A stretch of DNA of 64,000 bases. It comes from Perca fluviatilis (lineage: Eukaryota; Chordata; Actinopteri; Perciformes; Percidae). The stretch spans positions 30,029,441 through 30,093,440 of the forward strand of contig NC_053133.1 of the NCBI RefSeq assembly GCF_010015445.1, written 5' to 3'. Below the pieces are notes generated by a model. That model did not search any database, was not told the origin of the DNA, and worked only from the letters and a program-made list of their open reading frames with translations. Position numbers and translations under genes: made by a program. Each line of letters opens with the position of its first letter. The first letter of the stretch is position 1. Of this stretch, positions 1 through 10,560 are shown piece after piece.

Positions 1-290
1 TGCTAAAGTTTGTGTTTGGACGCTAGCTACAAAAATGTGTTCGTATGTTCACACAATTTTTAACAGAGCAAGATTCTTTTGACTAATTTTTGTCAGGGCC
101 ATGTGAGGATGCTATGTGCCAAGTTTCAGGCCTATCAGGTGAAAACTCTAGGAGGAGTTTAAAATGCTTAAAGCCCATGTTGCAAGTTAACCACCACTGT
201 TGATTAATAGGAACATATAGCACTCAATATATGTATATCATTGTTAAAAATGTCTCCAAATAGTGTTAAAGGCCAGTTTTTGTCAGGTTT
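1..290. repeat. Unclassified interspersed repeat, fragment
   Basis: The segment resembles parts of the large repeat at about 19.94-21.89 kb: the order of short blocks around TCTTT...GTCAGG, then AAGTTT and AGGAGGAGTTT, matches at about 20.76-20.9 and 21.45-21.6 kb with much divergence. It has no ORF. The left end lies outside the window. The family is seen directly as repeated within this window, but I cannot name its class. Confidence 0.5.
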
Positions 291-329
291 TTGTCGTTTT
301 TGGTATTAATGTATTTTTTTTTTCGATTG

Positions 330-1632
330 GCATGACGTCACGTTGGAAGACGTATATAAGCCTGGTACCGAACTATGGGGACTTACTGGGATGAGGAAGA
401 GTCCGTGAATAGCACCAAGTGAAAGTCAATGTTTTATTTATATCTAGTGACAGTGATCATGTCGTTAGTTCAGATAAGTACCGGTAAACTTATCTAGATC
501 TAGAAAATACAAGGCATCATGCTAGCTATGTGCTAACTTGCCAGTCCCACCTGTGAAATCCCCCGATGGTTGTAAACACATAGATATGATTGATATCATG
601 ATTCGATATCTCACGTTTTGATGGTAGCCTACTAGCTCCAGTAACAACATATTTGCCTGGTGTTTATTTATTACTTGGACGGGGATGCTGTTCAGCTTCT
701 CACAAGTTTAGACAGCTAGCTAGCTAAGACCATGCCGACGTTGTTAACGCGCGCAACAGCATTAGCCTAGCCGGCTAGGTAAATATTACGAGTGCCTTCG
801 GAGTTTTCTATATTCAGTCCACGTTGTCAACAAGACTTGTGGCGTTAGTGCTCCTTTGTACCATAACTTTATTGAATGAAACGTTAAACTCGCCCTACGA
901 GATGGTTTTTGTTAGTTAGTTAGTTACACACAAAGCTAACTGGCTATAGTTAGCCTGTAACGCATGCTAGCGGACATTAGCTAACGTTGCATAGCCAGCA
1001 AGCAGCTTCGGCGAGCTAACCTCGACAGCTAACACATCCATGTGTCTCCATTTCAAAACATCACTGCAGATTGACTGCTTTTAACAGCAGAGGTTGATTG
1101 TGGGGCAACATACGTCGCGTTAGCTCGCCGAAACTACTGCCGATTGCCGGGTTGCTGGCTGGCTACGTAACGTTAGCTAATCCCGCTAGCATAACGCACA
1201 GGCTAACTATAGCCAGTTAGCTTTGTGTGTAATGTTACAAAAAACACCTATTTCGTAGGAGCCGAAGCTTAATATTTCATTCAATAATAAAGTATGATAA
1301 AAAAAAAGGAGCACTAACGCCACATGTCTTGTGTTGACAACGTGGACGCAGCTCCGAAGGCAGTTGTAATACCGGTATTTAACTAGCAGTCTAAGCTAAC
1401 GCTGTTGCGCTAAAGTTAGCAAACGTCGGCGTATCGTTAGCTAGCCGTTTAAACTTGTGAAAAGCCGAATAGCATCCCCGTCCAAGCTGCCTTTCACTTA
1501 ATATTCACATAATAAAGACACATTGACTCGGTCGAGACCAAAAGCCATATTTTGCCAGATCAGTGGCAGCAACCGTGACCGGACAGTGAACCGAGACGGG
1601 CTACCTGTCGTCTCCCCAACGTGACGTCATGC
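330..1632. mobile_element. Palindromic foldback element (1.3 kb)
   Basis: Two long imperfect inverted arms face each other. The ends match (GCATGACGTCACGTTGG at 330 against its reverse complement ending at 1632). Inner arms at about 674-1020 and 1118-1495 match over several hundred bases, including ATCCCCGTCCAA, CCACGTTGTCAACA and the GTTAGCTAAC-rich part. The spacer is about 80 bp. There is no coding ORF, so it would be non-autonomous. No clear target-site duplication is visible, so the exact boundaries and the superfamily are open. The ends carry a CRE-like TGACGTCA. Confidence 0.7.
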
Positions 1633-1969
1633 AATGCATTGTGGGGGGAAGACAAACCGCTGTAAAATAGTACCTACTTTTTCGTGTTATATTCTGTTTT
1701 GTGATACCTAACAACATCAAATACATGAATACCAGTTTAAATGTTTATTACCAACAAGCAATTACCACAAATTCGTTGGAAAATTAAACTTGCAACATGG
1801 GCTTTAAACATGCTTCGCAGTAAATCTTTTAAACTGACCGTTGTCAATCTGAAATACAGACAGATTCAGCAACTGCACAGCCTATTGTCTCGCAAGTTTG
1901 AAATAAAGGTCATTGATTGATTGAGTGATTGATTGATTGAAACTGTGGTGGGGCAGCACAGTTTAGGTA

Positions 1970-2224
1970 ATTAAGGGAAAGTGATCACTAAATGTTTAAT
2001 AAGACAGTCAGAGAGGAAAACCAGTTATTAGTGTTTATGAGAGATGGAGAGTTTAAATAAAGGAACATTTTCATTACAGACTGAAATCAAACAGAACAGT
2101 AACAACACATTTACTGTTCTCCGAGAACATCTGAGCTTTGAGACAGTTTTGGTCAAATGTTGATATCTTTGAACAACAATCAACAAATCATTTTAGTTAT
2201 AAAGAGATTTTCTTTCTTTGTCTT
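1970..2224 (+). other. Upstream intron of NLR copy 1 (paralogous to 54.7-54.9 kb)
   Basis: Noncoding sequence, clearly homologous to about 54,700-54,880 in NLR copy 2 (shared block beginning GATCACTAAATGTTTAATAA). This marks the left visible limit of the segmental duplication. The acidic N-terminal exons found upstream of copy 2 are not seen upstream of copy 1; the foldback element at 330-1632 lies there instead. Confidence 0.7.
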
Positions 2225-2470
2225 TGGGGTGGCAGTAGCTCAGTCCAGAGGGAGTTGGGTTGGGAGTCCCTGTACAGTATGGACCAAAAGTCCAGAGTGT
2301 GGACTGGTAGCTGGAGAGATGCCAGTTCACCTCCTGGGCATTGCAAAGGTGCTCTTGAGCAAGGCACCGAACCCCCCTAACTGCTCAGGGTGCCTGTCCA
2401 GCGCTCTGACATCACTCCATTTGTGCATGTGTATTTCTGGCCAGTGTGTTTTAACAAACAGAGTGTAAAT
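2225..2470 (+). mobile_element. tRNA-derived SINE (teleost type)
   Basis: The head GGGGTGGCAGTAGCTCAG contains a tRNA-like A box. The body, with GAGCAAGGCACCGAACCCCC and CTGCTCAGGGTGCC, is the familiar teleost tRNA-derived SINE family. The B-box region is degraded. It ends near AACAGAGTGTAAATT. The paralogous intron in NLR copy 2 (about 54,860-54,905) lacks it, so it inserted into copy 1 after the duplication or was lost from copy 2. Confidence 0.7.
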
Positions 2471-2516
2471 TATAATATAATTTATTATAATAAATCATGA
2501 ATAACTAAATTCACAG

Positions 2517-2614
2517 AGAGAAGAGGAGTGATGTTTCTGAGGAGGAGCTGTCCAGAACCAGAACCAGAACCAGAGCTGGACTGGAGACAGCCAGTCAGAG
2601 CAGCTCTGACAAAA
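2517..2614 (+). pseudogene. NLR copy 1: RING exon with the zinc finger deleted
   Basis: This exon has an acceptor TTCACAG and a donor GTAAG, with the same phases as the RING exon of copy 2 (54,906-55,099). The start encodes KEKRSDVSEEELS, which matches the copy 2 exon start. The C3HC4 zinc-finger part is missing and is replaced by a short RTRTRTRAG run before the shared exon end. It is 98 bp against 194 bp in copy 2. The reading frame is kept, but the ubiquitin-ligase-like RING module is gone. Without the finger the product could not bind an E2 enzyme. Homology is clear; whether it is still spliced is unknown. Confidence 0.7.
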
Positions 2615-3152
2615 GTAAGTCTGTCCATCTGTCTGCTGATGTCTTCATGTCTCAAACACGACTGTTGTGTCATACAGCACCAACATTTAACATCATTATG
2701 AATATCATTATCATTGTAATTCTACCTGATATTTAACTGAATGTTTTTTCTGCTTCAGTGAAGATATCTGCTCTGTATCACTTCTCCTGTCTTCCTAGCT
2801 GCACTTTCAGATATCAGCTTTATTTGACTGTTTACTGAATGTTTTAGTGTTTTAGTTTATACTTTCTTAACTTACTGCTGACAAACTTTTCCTGTTGCTG
2901 CTTCTCTTAGACTACATCTCCATCACTACGTTGTAGTTTTAAAGCTTTAAAGTGATGGTTCGGAGTAATTCACCCTAGGGTCCTTTGCACCATGACCTCG
3001 AGCCAAACACCCCCCCAGAAGCTTTTTTCACCTGGGTCTAACATTGGGTGAGTTAGCGTAGAGTAGCGTTAGCCGCTGAATAGCTTAGCGCGGGGCTAAT
3101 GGACCCCACTAATAATGCCCGAAATGATACCAAAGGTCTACACTAGTATATA

Positions 3153-4783
3153 CAGTGCCTTGCGAAAGTATTCGGCCCCCTTGAACGTTTTGACCTTTTG
3201 CCACATTTCAGGCCTCAAACATAAAGATATAAAACTGTAATTTTTTGTGAAGAATCAACAACAAGTGGGTCCCAATTATGAAGTGGAACGAAATTCATTG
3301 GCTATTTCAAACTTTTTTAACAAATAAAAAACTGAAAAAGTGGGCGTGCAAAATTATTCAGCCCCTTTACTTTCAGTGCAGCAAACTCTCTCCAGAAGTT
3401 CAGTGAGGATCTCTGAATGATCCAATGTTGACCTAAATGACTAATGATGATAAATAGAATCCAGCTGTGTGTAATCAAGTCTCCGTATAAATGCACCTGC
3501 TCTGTGATAGTCTCAGAGGTCCGTGTAAACCGCAGAGAGCATCATGAAGAACAAGGAACACACCAGGCAGGTCCGAGATACTGTTGTGGAGAAGTTTAAA
3601 GCCGGATTTGGATACAAAAAGATTTCGCAAGCTTTAAACATCCCAAGGAGCACTGTGCAAGCGATAATATTGAAATGGAAGGAGTATCAGACCACTACAA
3701 ATCTACGAAGACCCGGCCGTCCCTCTAAACTTTCAGCTCATACAATGAGAAGACTGATCAGAGATGCAGCCAAGAGGCCCATGATCACTCTGGATGAACT
3801 GCAGAGATCTACAGCTGAGGTGGGAGACTCTGTCCATAGGACAACAATCAGTCGTATACTGCACAAATCTGACCTTTATGGAAGAGTGGCAAGAAGAAAG
3901 CCATTTCTTAAAGATATCCATAAAAAGTGTCGTTTAAAGTTTGCCAAAAGCCACCTGGGAGACACACCAAACATGTGGAAGAAGGTGCTGTGGTCAGATT
4001 AAACCAAAATCGAACTTTTTGGCAACAATGCAAAACGTTATGTTTGGCGTAAAAGCAACACAGCTCATCACCCTGAACACACCATCCCCACTGTCAAACA
4101 TGGTGGTGGCAGCATCATGGTTTGGGCCTGCTTTTCTTCAGCAGGGACAGGGAAGATGGTTAAAATTGATGGGAAGATGGATGGAGCCAAATACAGGACC
4201 ATTCTGGAAGAAAACCTGATGGAGTCTGCAAAAGACCTGAGACTGGGACGGAGATTTGTCTTCCAACAAGACAATGATCCAAAACATAAAGCAAAATCTA
4301 CAATGGAATGGTTCACAAATAAACATATCCAGGTGTTAGAATGGCCAAGTCAAAGTCCAGACCTGAATCCAATCGAGAATCTGTGGAAAGAACTGAAAAC
4401 TGCTGTTCACAAACGCTCTCCATCCAACCTCACTGAGCTCGAGCTGTTTTGCAAGGAGGAATGGGCAAAAATGTCAGTCTCTCGATGTGCAAAACTGATA
4501 GAGACATACCCCAAGCGACTTACAGCTGTAATCGCAGCAAAAGGTGGGCGCTACAAAGTATTAACTTAAGGGGCCTGAATAATTTTGCACGCCCAATATT
4601 TCAGTTTTTTATTTGTTTAAAAGGTTTGAAATATCCAATAAATTTCGTTCCACTTCATGATTGTGTCCCACTTGTTGTTGATTCTTCACAAAAAATTACA
4701 GTTTTATATCTTTATGTTTGAGGCCTGAAATGTGGCAAAAGGTCGAAAAGTTCAAGGGGGCCGAATACTTTCGCAAGGCACTG
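3153..4783 (+). mobile_element. Tc1-family DNA transposon, full length (1,631 bp)
   Basis: The ends are CAGTGCCTTGCGAAAGTATT and its reverse complement, flanked by TA on both sides (3151-3152 and 4784-4785). The terminal inverted repeats are long, about 210 bp (3153-3366 and 4570-4783). One transposase reading frame fills the middle. It is inserted inside the TTAA MITE: joining the flanks across the TA restores the MITE palindrome. The structure is complete, and the only clear coding lesion is one nonsense codon. Confidence 0.93.
3544..4569 (+). pseudogene. Tc1 transposase, one premature stop
   Basis: The frame runs from ATG 3544 to TAA 4569, 341 codons, the usual length for Tc1 transposases, with one internal TAA at 4000-4002 (codon 153). 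The N-terminal half is the paired-like helix-turn-helix DNA-binding region with a GRPSKLS hook between the two subdomains (about residues 55-70). The DD34E catalytic core is present: first Asp in LWSD directly before the stop, second in FQQDNDPKH (about residue 244) and Glu in NPIENLW, 34 residues later. Transposase binds the element ends and cuts and pastes DNA at TA. This copy should make only the DNA-binding half. Confidence 0.92.
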
Positions 4784-5483
4784 TATAGCTTATGCACTCA
4801 TAAAACGATGGATTGGAACGTTTGTAAGTACACCAGAAGTTTATGTAAATAACACTTGCCTGTTGGCTTCTGCTCTCTGCTGTTGTTGTTGCTGCTGTTG
4901 TAAGACGAGTGCTTAGGGACGTCTACAAATTTCAACACCGAAAAGAGATGCAACAAAAATATTTTTTAATTTAACTTATTTTTTAAAGTAAGTGCTGTAA
5001 TATAACTAGCAGGAGACAAGTAATAATTGAGGTAAGTTTGGAGACATTACATTATTTAATCATTAAATTAATACATATTTTTGTTGTATCTCTTTTCGGT
5101 GTAGTAATTTATAGACAGCCGGGCAGCCCTAAGCACTCGTCTAACTGCAGGCAGCAGCAGCAACAGAGACCAACAGAGAGCAGGCAAGTGTTCCTAAACT
5201 TCTGGTGTACTTACAAACTTTCCAATCCATTGTTTTATGAGTGCATAACCTATATGTACTAGTGTAGACCTTTGGTATCATTTCGGGCATTATTAGTGGG
5301 GTCATTTACGAGATACAAATGTGGGTCCATTAGCCCCTGCGCTAAGCTATTCAGCGGCTAACGCTACTCTACACTAACTCGCCCAATGTTAGACCCAGGT
5401 GAAAAAAGCTTCTGGGGGGGTGTTTGGCTCGAGGTCATGGTGCAAAGGACCCTAGGGTGAATTACTCCGAACCATCACTTTAA

Positions 5484-6043
5484 GTTTTGCGCCAAAAGTG
5501 ATCTCTGTGCACCAAGTGTTATGATCTCCAGTAGAAGAACTAATCTCTGTTTAAATGATGTTGATGAAAGGGGGAAACACCAGAGCAGGGAGATTGAGAG
5601 GGTATCACATTTTAAACCAAAATTAGCAATGTAAATGTAGCCTTAAAGGTTTCCACCGGCAAACCAGCAGGAGTCTTTTATTGTGAATCAGCTACAGTAA
5701 ATGAAGTGTATTGTCAGAGAGATTCTCAGTTCTTTGTTCTTGGTGATATTCAATAAAAACAGGAGCTGCTGATACTCTGCTTCCTCTGCTGTCAATCAAA
5801 CATGTTCACTGAGACACAGTCAGAGGCTCAGAGACAAAGGAGCAATACTGAGGCTTCAATGTAAAAAGAAAAACACAATGAAAAAAACTAAATTCAAAAA
5901 TCATGATGTCTTTTTTTTACTTTAAGAAGGGATGATTACTTCATAATTTTTACTATTTGGTTTTCATATTGATAATAAAAACTATCACCAGATTGTAAAC
6001 TTTTCTTCTTATTTTGGTCTTTCACCTTTGTCCTATTTTCTAG
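5484..6043 (+). other. Intron of NLR copy 1
   Basis: AT-rich sequence between the TTAA MITE and the FISNA-NACHT exon, ending in the acceptor CTATTTTCTAG. I see no ORF or further transposon end. The matching intron in copy 2 is only 108 bp (55,100-55,207), so most of this intron is added or differently derived sequence. Confidence 0.6.
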
Positions 6044-7894
6044 AGATCGGTGGTCAGCATAAACATAAGATCAGTGTGAAGGAGACATATGAACGTGTGA
6101 CTGAAGGAGCTGATCAAACAGGAAGTGGAACCCTCCTCAACAGGATCTTCACTGCGCTCTACATCACAGATGAACTGAGTGAAGAAGTTAATACCCAACA
6201 TGAGGTGAGGCAGCTCGAGACAGCTTCCAAGATGAAGACCCTCCATGAATCTCCAATCAACTGCAGAGACATCTTTAAAGCCTTACCTGGCCAACAGAAA
6301 CACATCAGAGTCGTTTCTGACGATCGCCGCCGTTGGAAAACCTTCTCAGTGCAGAAGTTCTGTCTGGACTGGGCCGAGGGTTTGGAGAACCAAGATGTGG
6401 ATCTGGTGATTCCTCTTTCCTTCAGGGAGCTGAACTTGATCAAAGATGAGCAGTACAGTCTTCTGGAGCTGCTCCGTGTTTTCCATCCATCATTACAGGA
6501 GGTCACAGCAGAGCAGCTCGCTGGCTCTAAAGTTCTCTTCATCTTTGACGGCCTGGATGAAAGCAGACTTTACCTGGATTTCAACAACAATGAGGCTGTT
6601 TCTGATGTCACACAGAAGTCATCAGTCAACGTGATGTTGACAAACCTCATCCAGGGGAAGCTGCTTCCCTCGGCTCTCGTCTGGATAACTTCCCGACCTG
6701 CAGCAGCCAATCAGATCCCTCCTGCGTGTGTTGACAGGGTAACAGAAGTACGAGGCTTCACTGACGCCCAGAAGGACGAGTACTTCAGGAAGAGAGTCAG
6801 TGATGAAGAGCTGTCCAGCAGAATCATCTCCCACATCAAGACATCCAGGAGCCTCCACATCATGTGTCTGATCCCAGTCTTCTGCTGGATCACTGCTACA
6901 GTTCTGGACCACATGTTGACTACAGACCAGAGAGGAGAGCTGCCCAAGACCCTGACTGACATGTACTCACACTTCCTGCTGGTTCAGACAAAGAGGAAGA
7001 AGCTCAAGTATGCTGAGGGACATGGAGACGAGTCCACAGGAGCTGACCGGAGGCTGACAGGGAAGTTCTTCTGAAGCTGGGGAGGCTGGCGTTTGAACAG
7101 CTGGAGAAAGGAAACATCATGTTCTACCAAGAAGACCTGGAGCGCTGTGGTCTGGATGTCACAGAGGCCTCGCTGTACTCAGGAGTTTGTTCACAGATCT
7201 TCAAAAGAGAGAGTGTGATCTTCCAGAAAACAGTCTACTGCTTCGTTCATCTGAGCGTTCAGGAGTTTCTGGCTGCAGTCTACCTGTTCCACTGTTACAC
7301 CAACAGGAACACACAGGTACTGGAGGACTTCCTGGGAGAAGACTTCAAGCACAAGTCTTTTCTCAAGAAGATTTCTAAGTCTTTTGGAAAGAAACATAGC
7401 CATGGTGACAGTGAACGTGACAATTACCCATCCCTGGAAGTATTCCTGAAGAGAGCCATGGAGAAATCACTTGAAAGTAAAAATGGCCACCTGGACCTGT
7501 TTGCCCGCTTCCTTCATGGCCTCTCTCTGGAGTCCAACCAGAGACTCTTAGGAGGCCTGCTGGGTCAGACAGACAACAGTCCAGAAATCATCCAGAGAGC
7601 CATCAACAACCTGAAGGAGATGAACAGTTATGGGATCTCTCCTGACAGAAGCATCAACATCTTCCACTGTCTGACGGAGATGAACGACCACTCAGTCCAT
7701 CAGGAGATCCAAGAGTTCCTGAAGTCAGAGAAGAGATTAGAGAAGAAACTCTCTGAGATCCACTGCTCAGCTCTGTCCTACATGCTGCAGATGTCAGAGG
7801 AGGTTCTGGATGAGTTGGACCTGAGTCAGTACAACACATCAGATGAGGGACGACTGAGACTGATTCCAGCTGTGAGGAACTGCAGAAAGGCTCG
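6044..7894 (+). pseudogene. NLR copy 1: FISNA-NACHT-winged helix exon, disrupted
   Basis: A fish NLRC3-like receptor exon. FISNA region: about 6058-6315 ([19 protein letters not shown]). NACHT ATPase: from about 6310, with Walker B intact in [11 protein letters not shown] (about 6530-6562). The winged-helix/helical part follows from about 7080 ([30 protein letters not shown]). Damage: the Walker A segment at 6316-6342 reads SDDRRRWKT where copy 2 has [11 protein letters not shown]; one extra G at about 7024 and one extra C at about 7047, relative to copy 2, lead to TGA at 7072-7074. The frame reopens and runs to the donor at 7895. The family senses danger or microbial cues in the cytosol and oligomerises on ATP binding; this copy should not bind ATP normally. 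Confidence 0.9.
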
Positions 7895-8991
7895 GTAAGT
7901 CCAGATGTGATTATCAACACAGTAAATCAATGTGAAGCTGATGCCATCAGTATTAGAGTAAAGATACACACTTTACACACATTAAGATTATAAATCATGC
8001 ATGAAACTGTTCTTAATCACACCCCAAAAAAGGATTATTATATTTTTCTCCCACTAGTTTTGGAGATATTTGTGTTTCTGTAAAACAGCACTTGAATATC
8101 AGTAACAGTTTATTTAATGTATTTATTTATTGGACAGGGTCAATGCACGGCTCCTTAGCAGTACCAGAATTAGATATAAAATAATTTTCATCTGTAGTCC
8201 CTGGGCAGGAAACAGAGAATAACATCTCTGTCAAAAGGGATATCTCATCTAATCACACTAGTAAAAGACAACAATCAAATTTCACAGTATTAAAACTCAC
8301 CCACTACAACAACAAACTACAAACACCACAACACAAAAACACTACTGTGACAACAAGAACCACAACATGAAGACAACAGTAACAATGCAATTTAACAACA
8401 TTAAAACACCACAACAATAGTATCAACAATAGAATCCCAACATTTAGACACCACTACAACAGGACTTCACTAAATAAAGATTGGATGTTTGGTTTTATGA
8501 TTGATGGGAGCATGATTGGCTTGATTTCAGCCATGATTTCAACTTTAATTTAAAACTGGCAAAGTTGTTCCATTCTCTGATCTTGCTTGGTACTGAGTTA
8601 TAATACTTTGTGTCTGTTCGTGCGATTAAAAGTTTGTATCAGTTGTCTTAGTGGAAACTTTAATCACAAGACTTATCAATTTCAATTTCACTTCTCCATC
8701 AGTCAGACACAAGATCTGACCATTATTACACTTGTGTTTTCCATAAACTGTCGTTGCTTTAGCTTATATTATCAGTTACAACCGTGAGAAGCGATCGTTG
8801 GAGCAAATACAAAATATAAAAACATAATTCAAAACTGATGTGCGCATTGGCAACACATGGCTCAACAAGCCGACAAATAACCTATAGGCCTACGTAATTC
8901 CCTCTGCTGAAAATCTATATCTTTCATAAAAATACCCATCAGGGAATGTTAACAGGGTTGTCGGTCTCTAAACATTTTAACTTTTATGAGA

Positions 8992-8992
<1 letters not shown>
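7895..8992. other. Intron of NLR copy 1 with LINE 3' sequence
   Basis: The first part matches the intron after the corresponding exon of copy 2 (56,984-57,470). From about 8,120 to 8,620 it has sequence homologous to 57,230-57,470 plus 61,283-61,560 and, in part, to 9,229-9,340. It looks like the 3' untranslated part of a minus-strand LINE. At 8374-8379 the CAACAG sequence is the unoccupied counterpart of the 3.8-kb foldback insertion in copy 2. Confidence 0.6.
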
Positions 8993-9044
<52 letters not shown>

Positions 9045-9067
9045 CTCTCTCTTTTTTTTTTTGTTTT

Positions 9068-9102
<35 letters not shown>
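8993..9102. repeat. (CT)n microsatellite
   Basis: About 110 bp of CT repeats with a T-rich interruption. It produces a long spurious RERERE frame on the minus strand. Confidence 0.95.
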
Positions 9103-9110
9103 GTGCACCG

Positions 9111-9880
9111 AGCTCCACCTAAGAACGTTGTTCCACCATCGTGATACAGAAAACACTGGGTTGAACCTGAAGTTACCTCGTTAACGCCAAATCTTGCTTC
9201 GTAGTACAGGCCTCTGGACTTTACTACATAAAGATTGGCTGTTGATTTCAGCCATGATTTCAATTTTAATTTAAAACCAGCAAAGTTGTTCCATCCTCTG
9301 ATCTCTCTTGGTACTGAGTTATAATACTTTGTGTCTCTAACAGAGAAGACTGATCTGCCCGACTCAGTAGATCTGTGCTGTACTGCACGGTCACCTCTGT
9401 TGGTCGTCCTAGTTCTCCTCCCAGTGCCTGAACACAGTGACACAAACTCATTTAATGGCGGAGTGGCCAGATCATTGATTACTTTGTAGACTAGACTAAC
9501 ATCAGCAAGAAACACAAAACTTGTCTTTGGATTATGTTACAATGATGATAACTTGATGGCTGTTTGTCCAATGCCTTGAGTGTTTGTTCATAAAGTATTT
9601 GCAGTGGAGCACGTGTTTTCTTACAGCTTGTGATACAGTATGATGTGTGTGAAAAACTCAATGATTTCATAAAAAGTTTTTCTGTATGTAAGGGGAGCTG
9701 ATTTCTAATATATCTAAAGTACCTTGAATTCAATTTGACAGTTTTACACACCTGTTTCACATGTTTCCTAAAGGACAGCTGTGAGTCCACAATTATTCCC
9801 AAATATTTAAAATGTGACACAGTCTGGATCATTTCCACTTCAACAATGATTTCTGACTGACTTCCATTTTTCTATTATAA
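9111..9880 (-). pseudogene. Minus-strand non-LTR retrotransposon, 3' coding fragment
   Basis: Two overlapping minus-strand frames (9491-9838 and the part of 8949-9515 above the microsatellite) give the C-terminal part of a LINE reverse transcriptase protein. FKYLGIIVDSQLSF is the conserved segment after the polymerase core, and VYKVINDLATPPLNEF with YNSVPREIRGWNNF is the usual tail. A frame shift lies near 9,500. The catalytic region is absent, so this is a 5'-truncated relic. The clade is not certain (L2/CR1/Rex1 group). Related 3' sequence is also beside copy 2, so the insertion probably predates the duplication. Confidence 0.7.
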
Positions 9881-10099
9881 AAATACATGCAGTTCAGGCG
9901 GAGAGTTATAATGCAGTACAGGAGACATTGGGAATAATTGCAAATCAAAGCCCACAAAATCATAATGAATTCAGATGAATCTGGTGAACAGGTGGATAAT
10001 GGCAATGAAAGGGCCGAAGAAAGAGGAACTGTGACAGAATAAGAGGGCTGATATTATGATTATCCATAACAACACAATAACAGTCTATTCCTTTTTGGA

Positions 10100-10497
10100 A
10101 AAAGCTCATTGATTACCCTGTGACACCCTGCAGTGCCCTGATACACCATGAACTACTACAACTACTATTTTTAGTCATAGTTCCATTATCTTTATTGTGA
10201 CTGTTATTGCCACTGTTCATCAGACCCCCAACCGGCACCGTCAGACACCGCCCACCAAGAGCCTGGGTCTGTCCCAGGTTTCTCCCTAAAAGAAAGTTTT
10301 CCTCACCACCCAAGGTTTCTCCCTAAAAGGAGTTTTTCCTCACCACTGTCGCACTAAATGCTTGCTCTTGGGGGAATTACTGGAATTGTTGGGTCTTTGT
10401 AAATTATAGAGTGTGGTCTAGATCTACTGTATCTGTAAAGTGTCTTGAGATAACTCTCGTTATGATTTGATACTATAAATAAAATTCAATTGAATTT
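10100..10497 (+). mobile_element. L2 LINE 3' tail, 5'-truncated
   Basis: It is homologous to the 3' end of the L2 element at 41,900-42,245: the same blocks CAGACCCCCAACCGGC, GTTTTTCCTCACCACTGTCGC and TAGAGTGTGGTCTAGA, and the terminal ATAAATAAAATTCAATTGAA. No coding sequence remains. It inserted just upstream of the first LRR exon. Confidence 0.85.
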
Positions 10498-10560
10498 AAA
10501 ACATCAACACACTAATTGGATTATGTTTTATTTCATCTACTTCATTTGTTCTTCATTCAG

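Larger units (their letters stand above)
2951..5479. mobile_element. TTAA-flanked foldback MITE, host of a Tc1 insertion
   Basis: The terminal inverted repeats begin AGTGATGGTTCGGAGTAATT and end with the reverse complement. Both sides have the target duplication TTAA (2947-2950 and 5480-5483). The arms extend inwards for hundreds of bases, past the run of C/G and the ACCTGGGTCTAACATTGGG block. Without the Tc1 insertion it is about 0.9 kb and noncoding. TTAA targets are typical of piggyBac and Kolobok transposons; which of these drives it cannot be told from the ends alone. Confidence 0.85.

Noticed and set aside
6159..6542. Minus-strand frames opposite the NLR exons (also 55,323-56,129)
   Set aside because: They are shadows of the coding strand; both paralogues show them only because the + strand is conserved.
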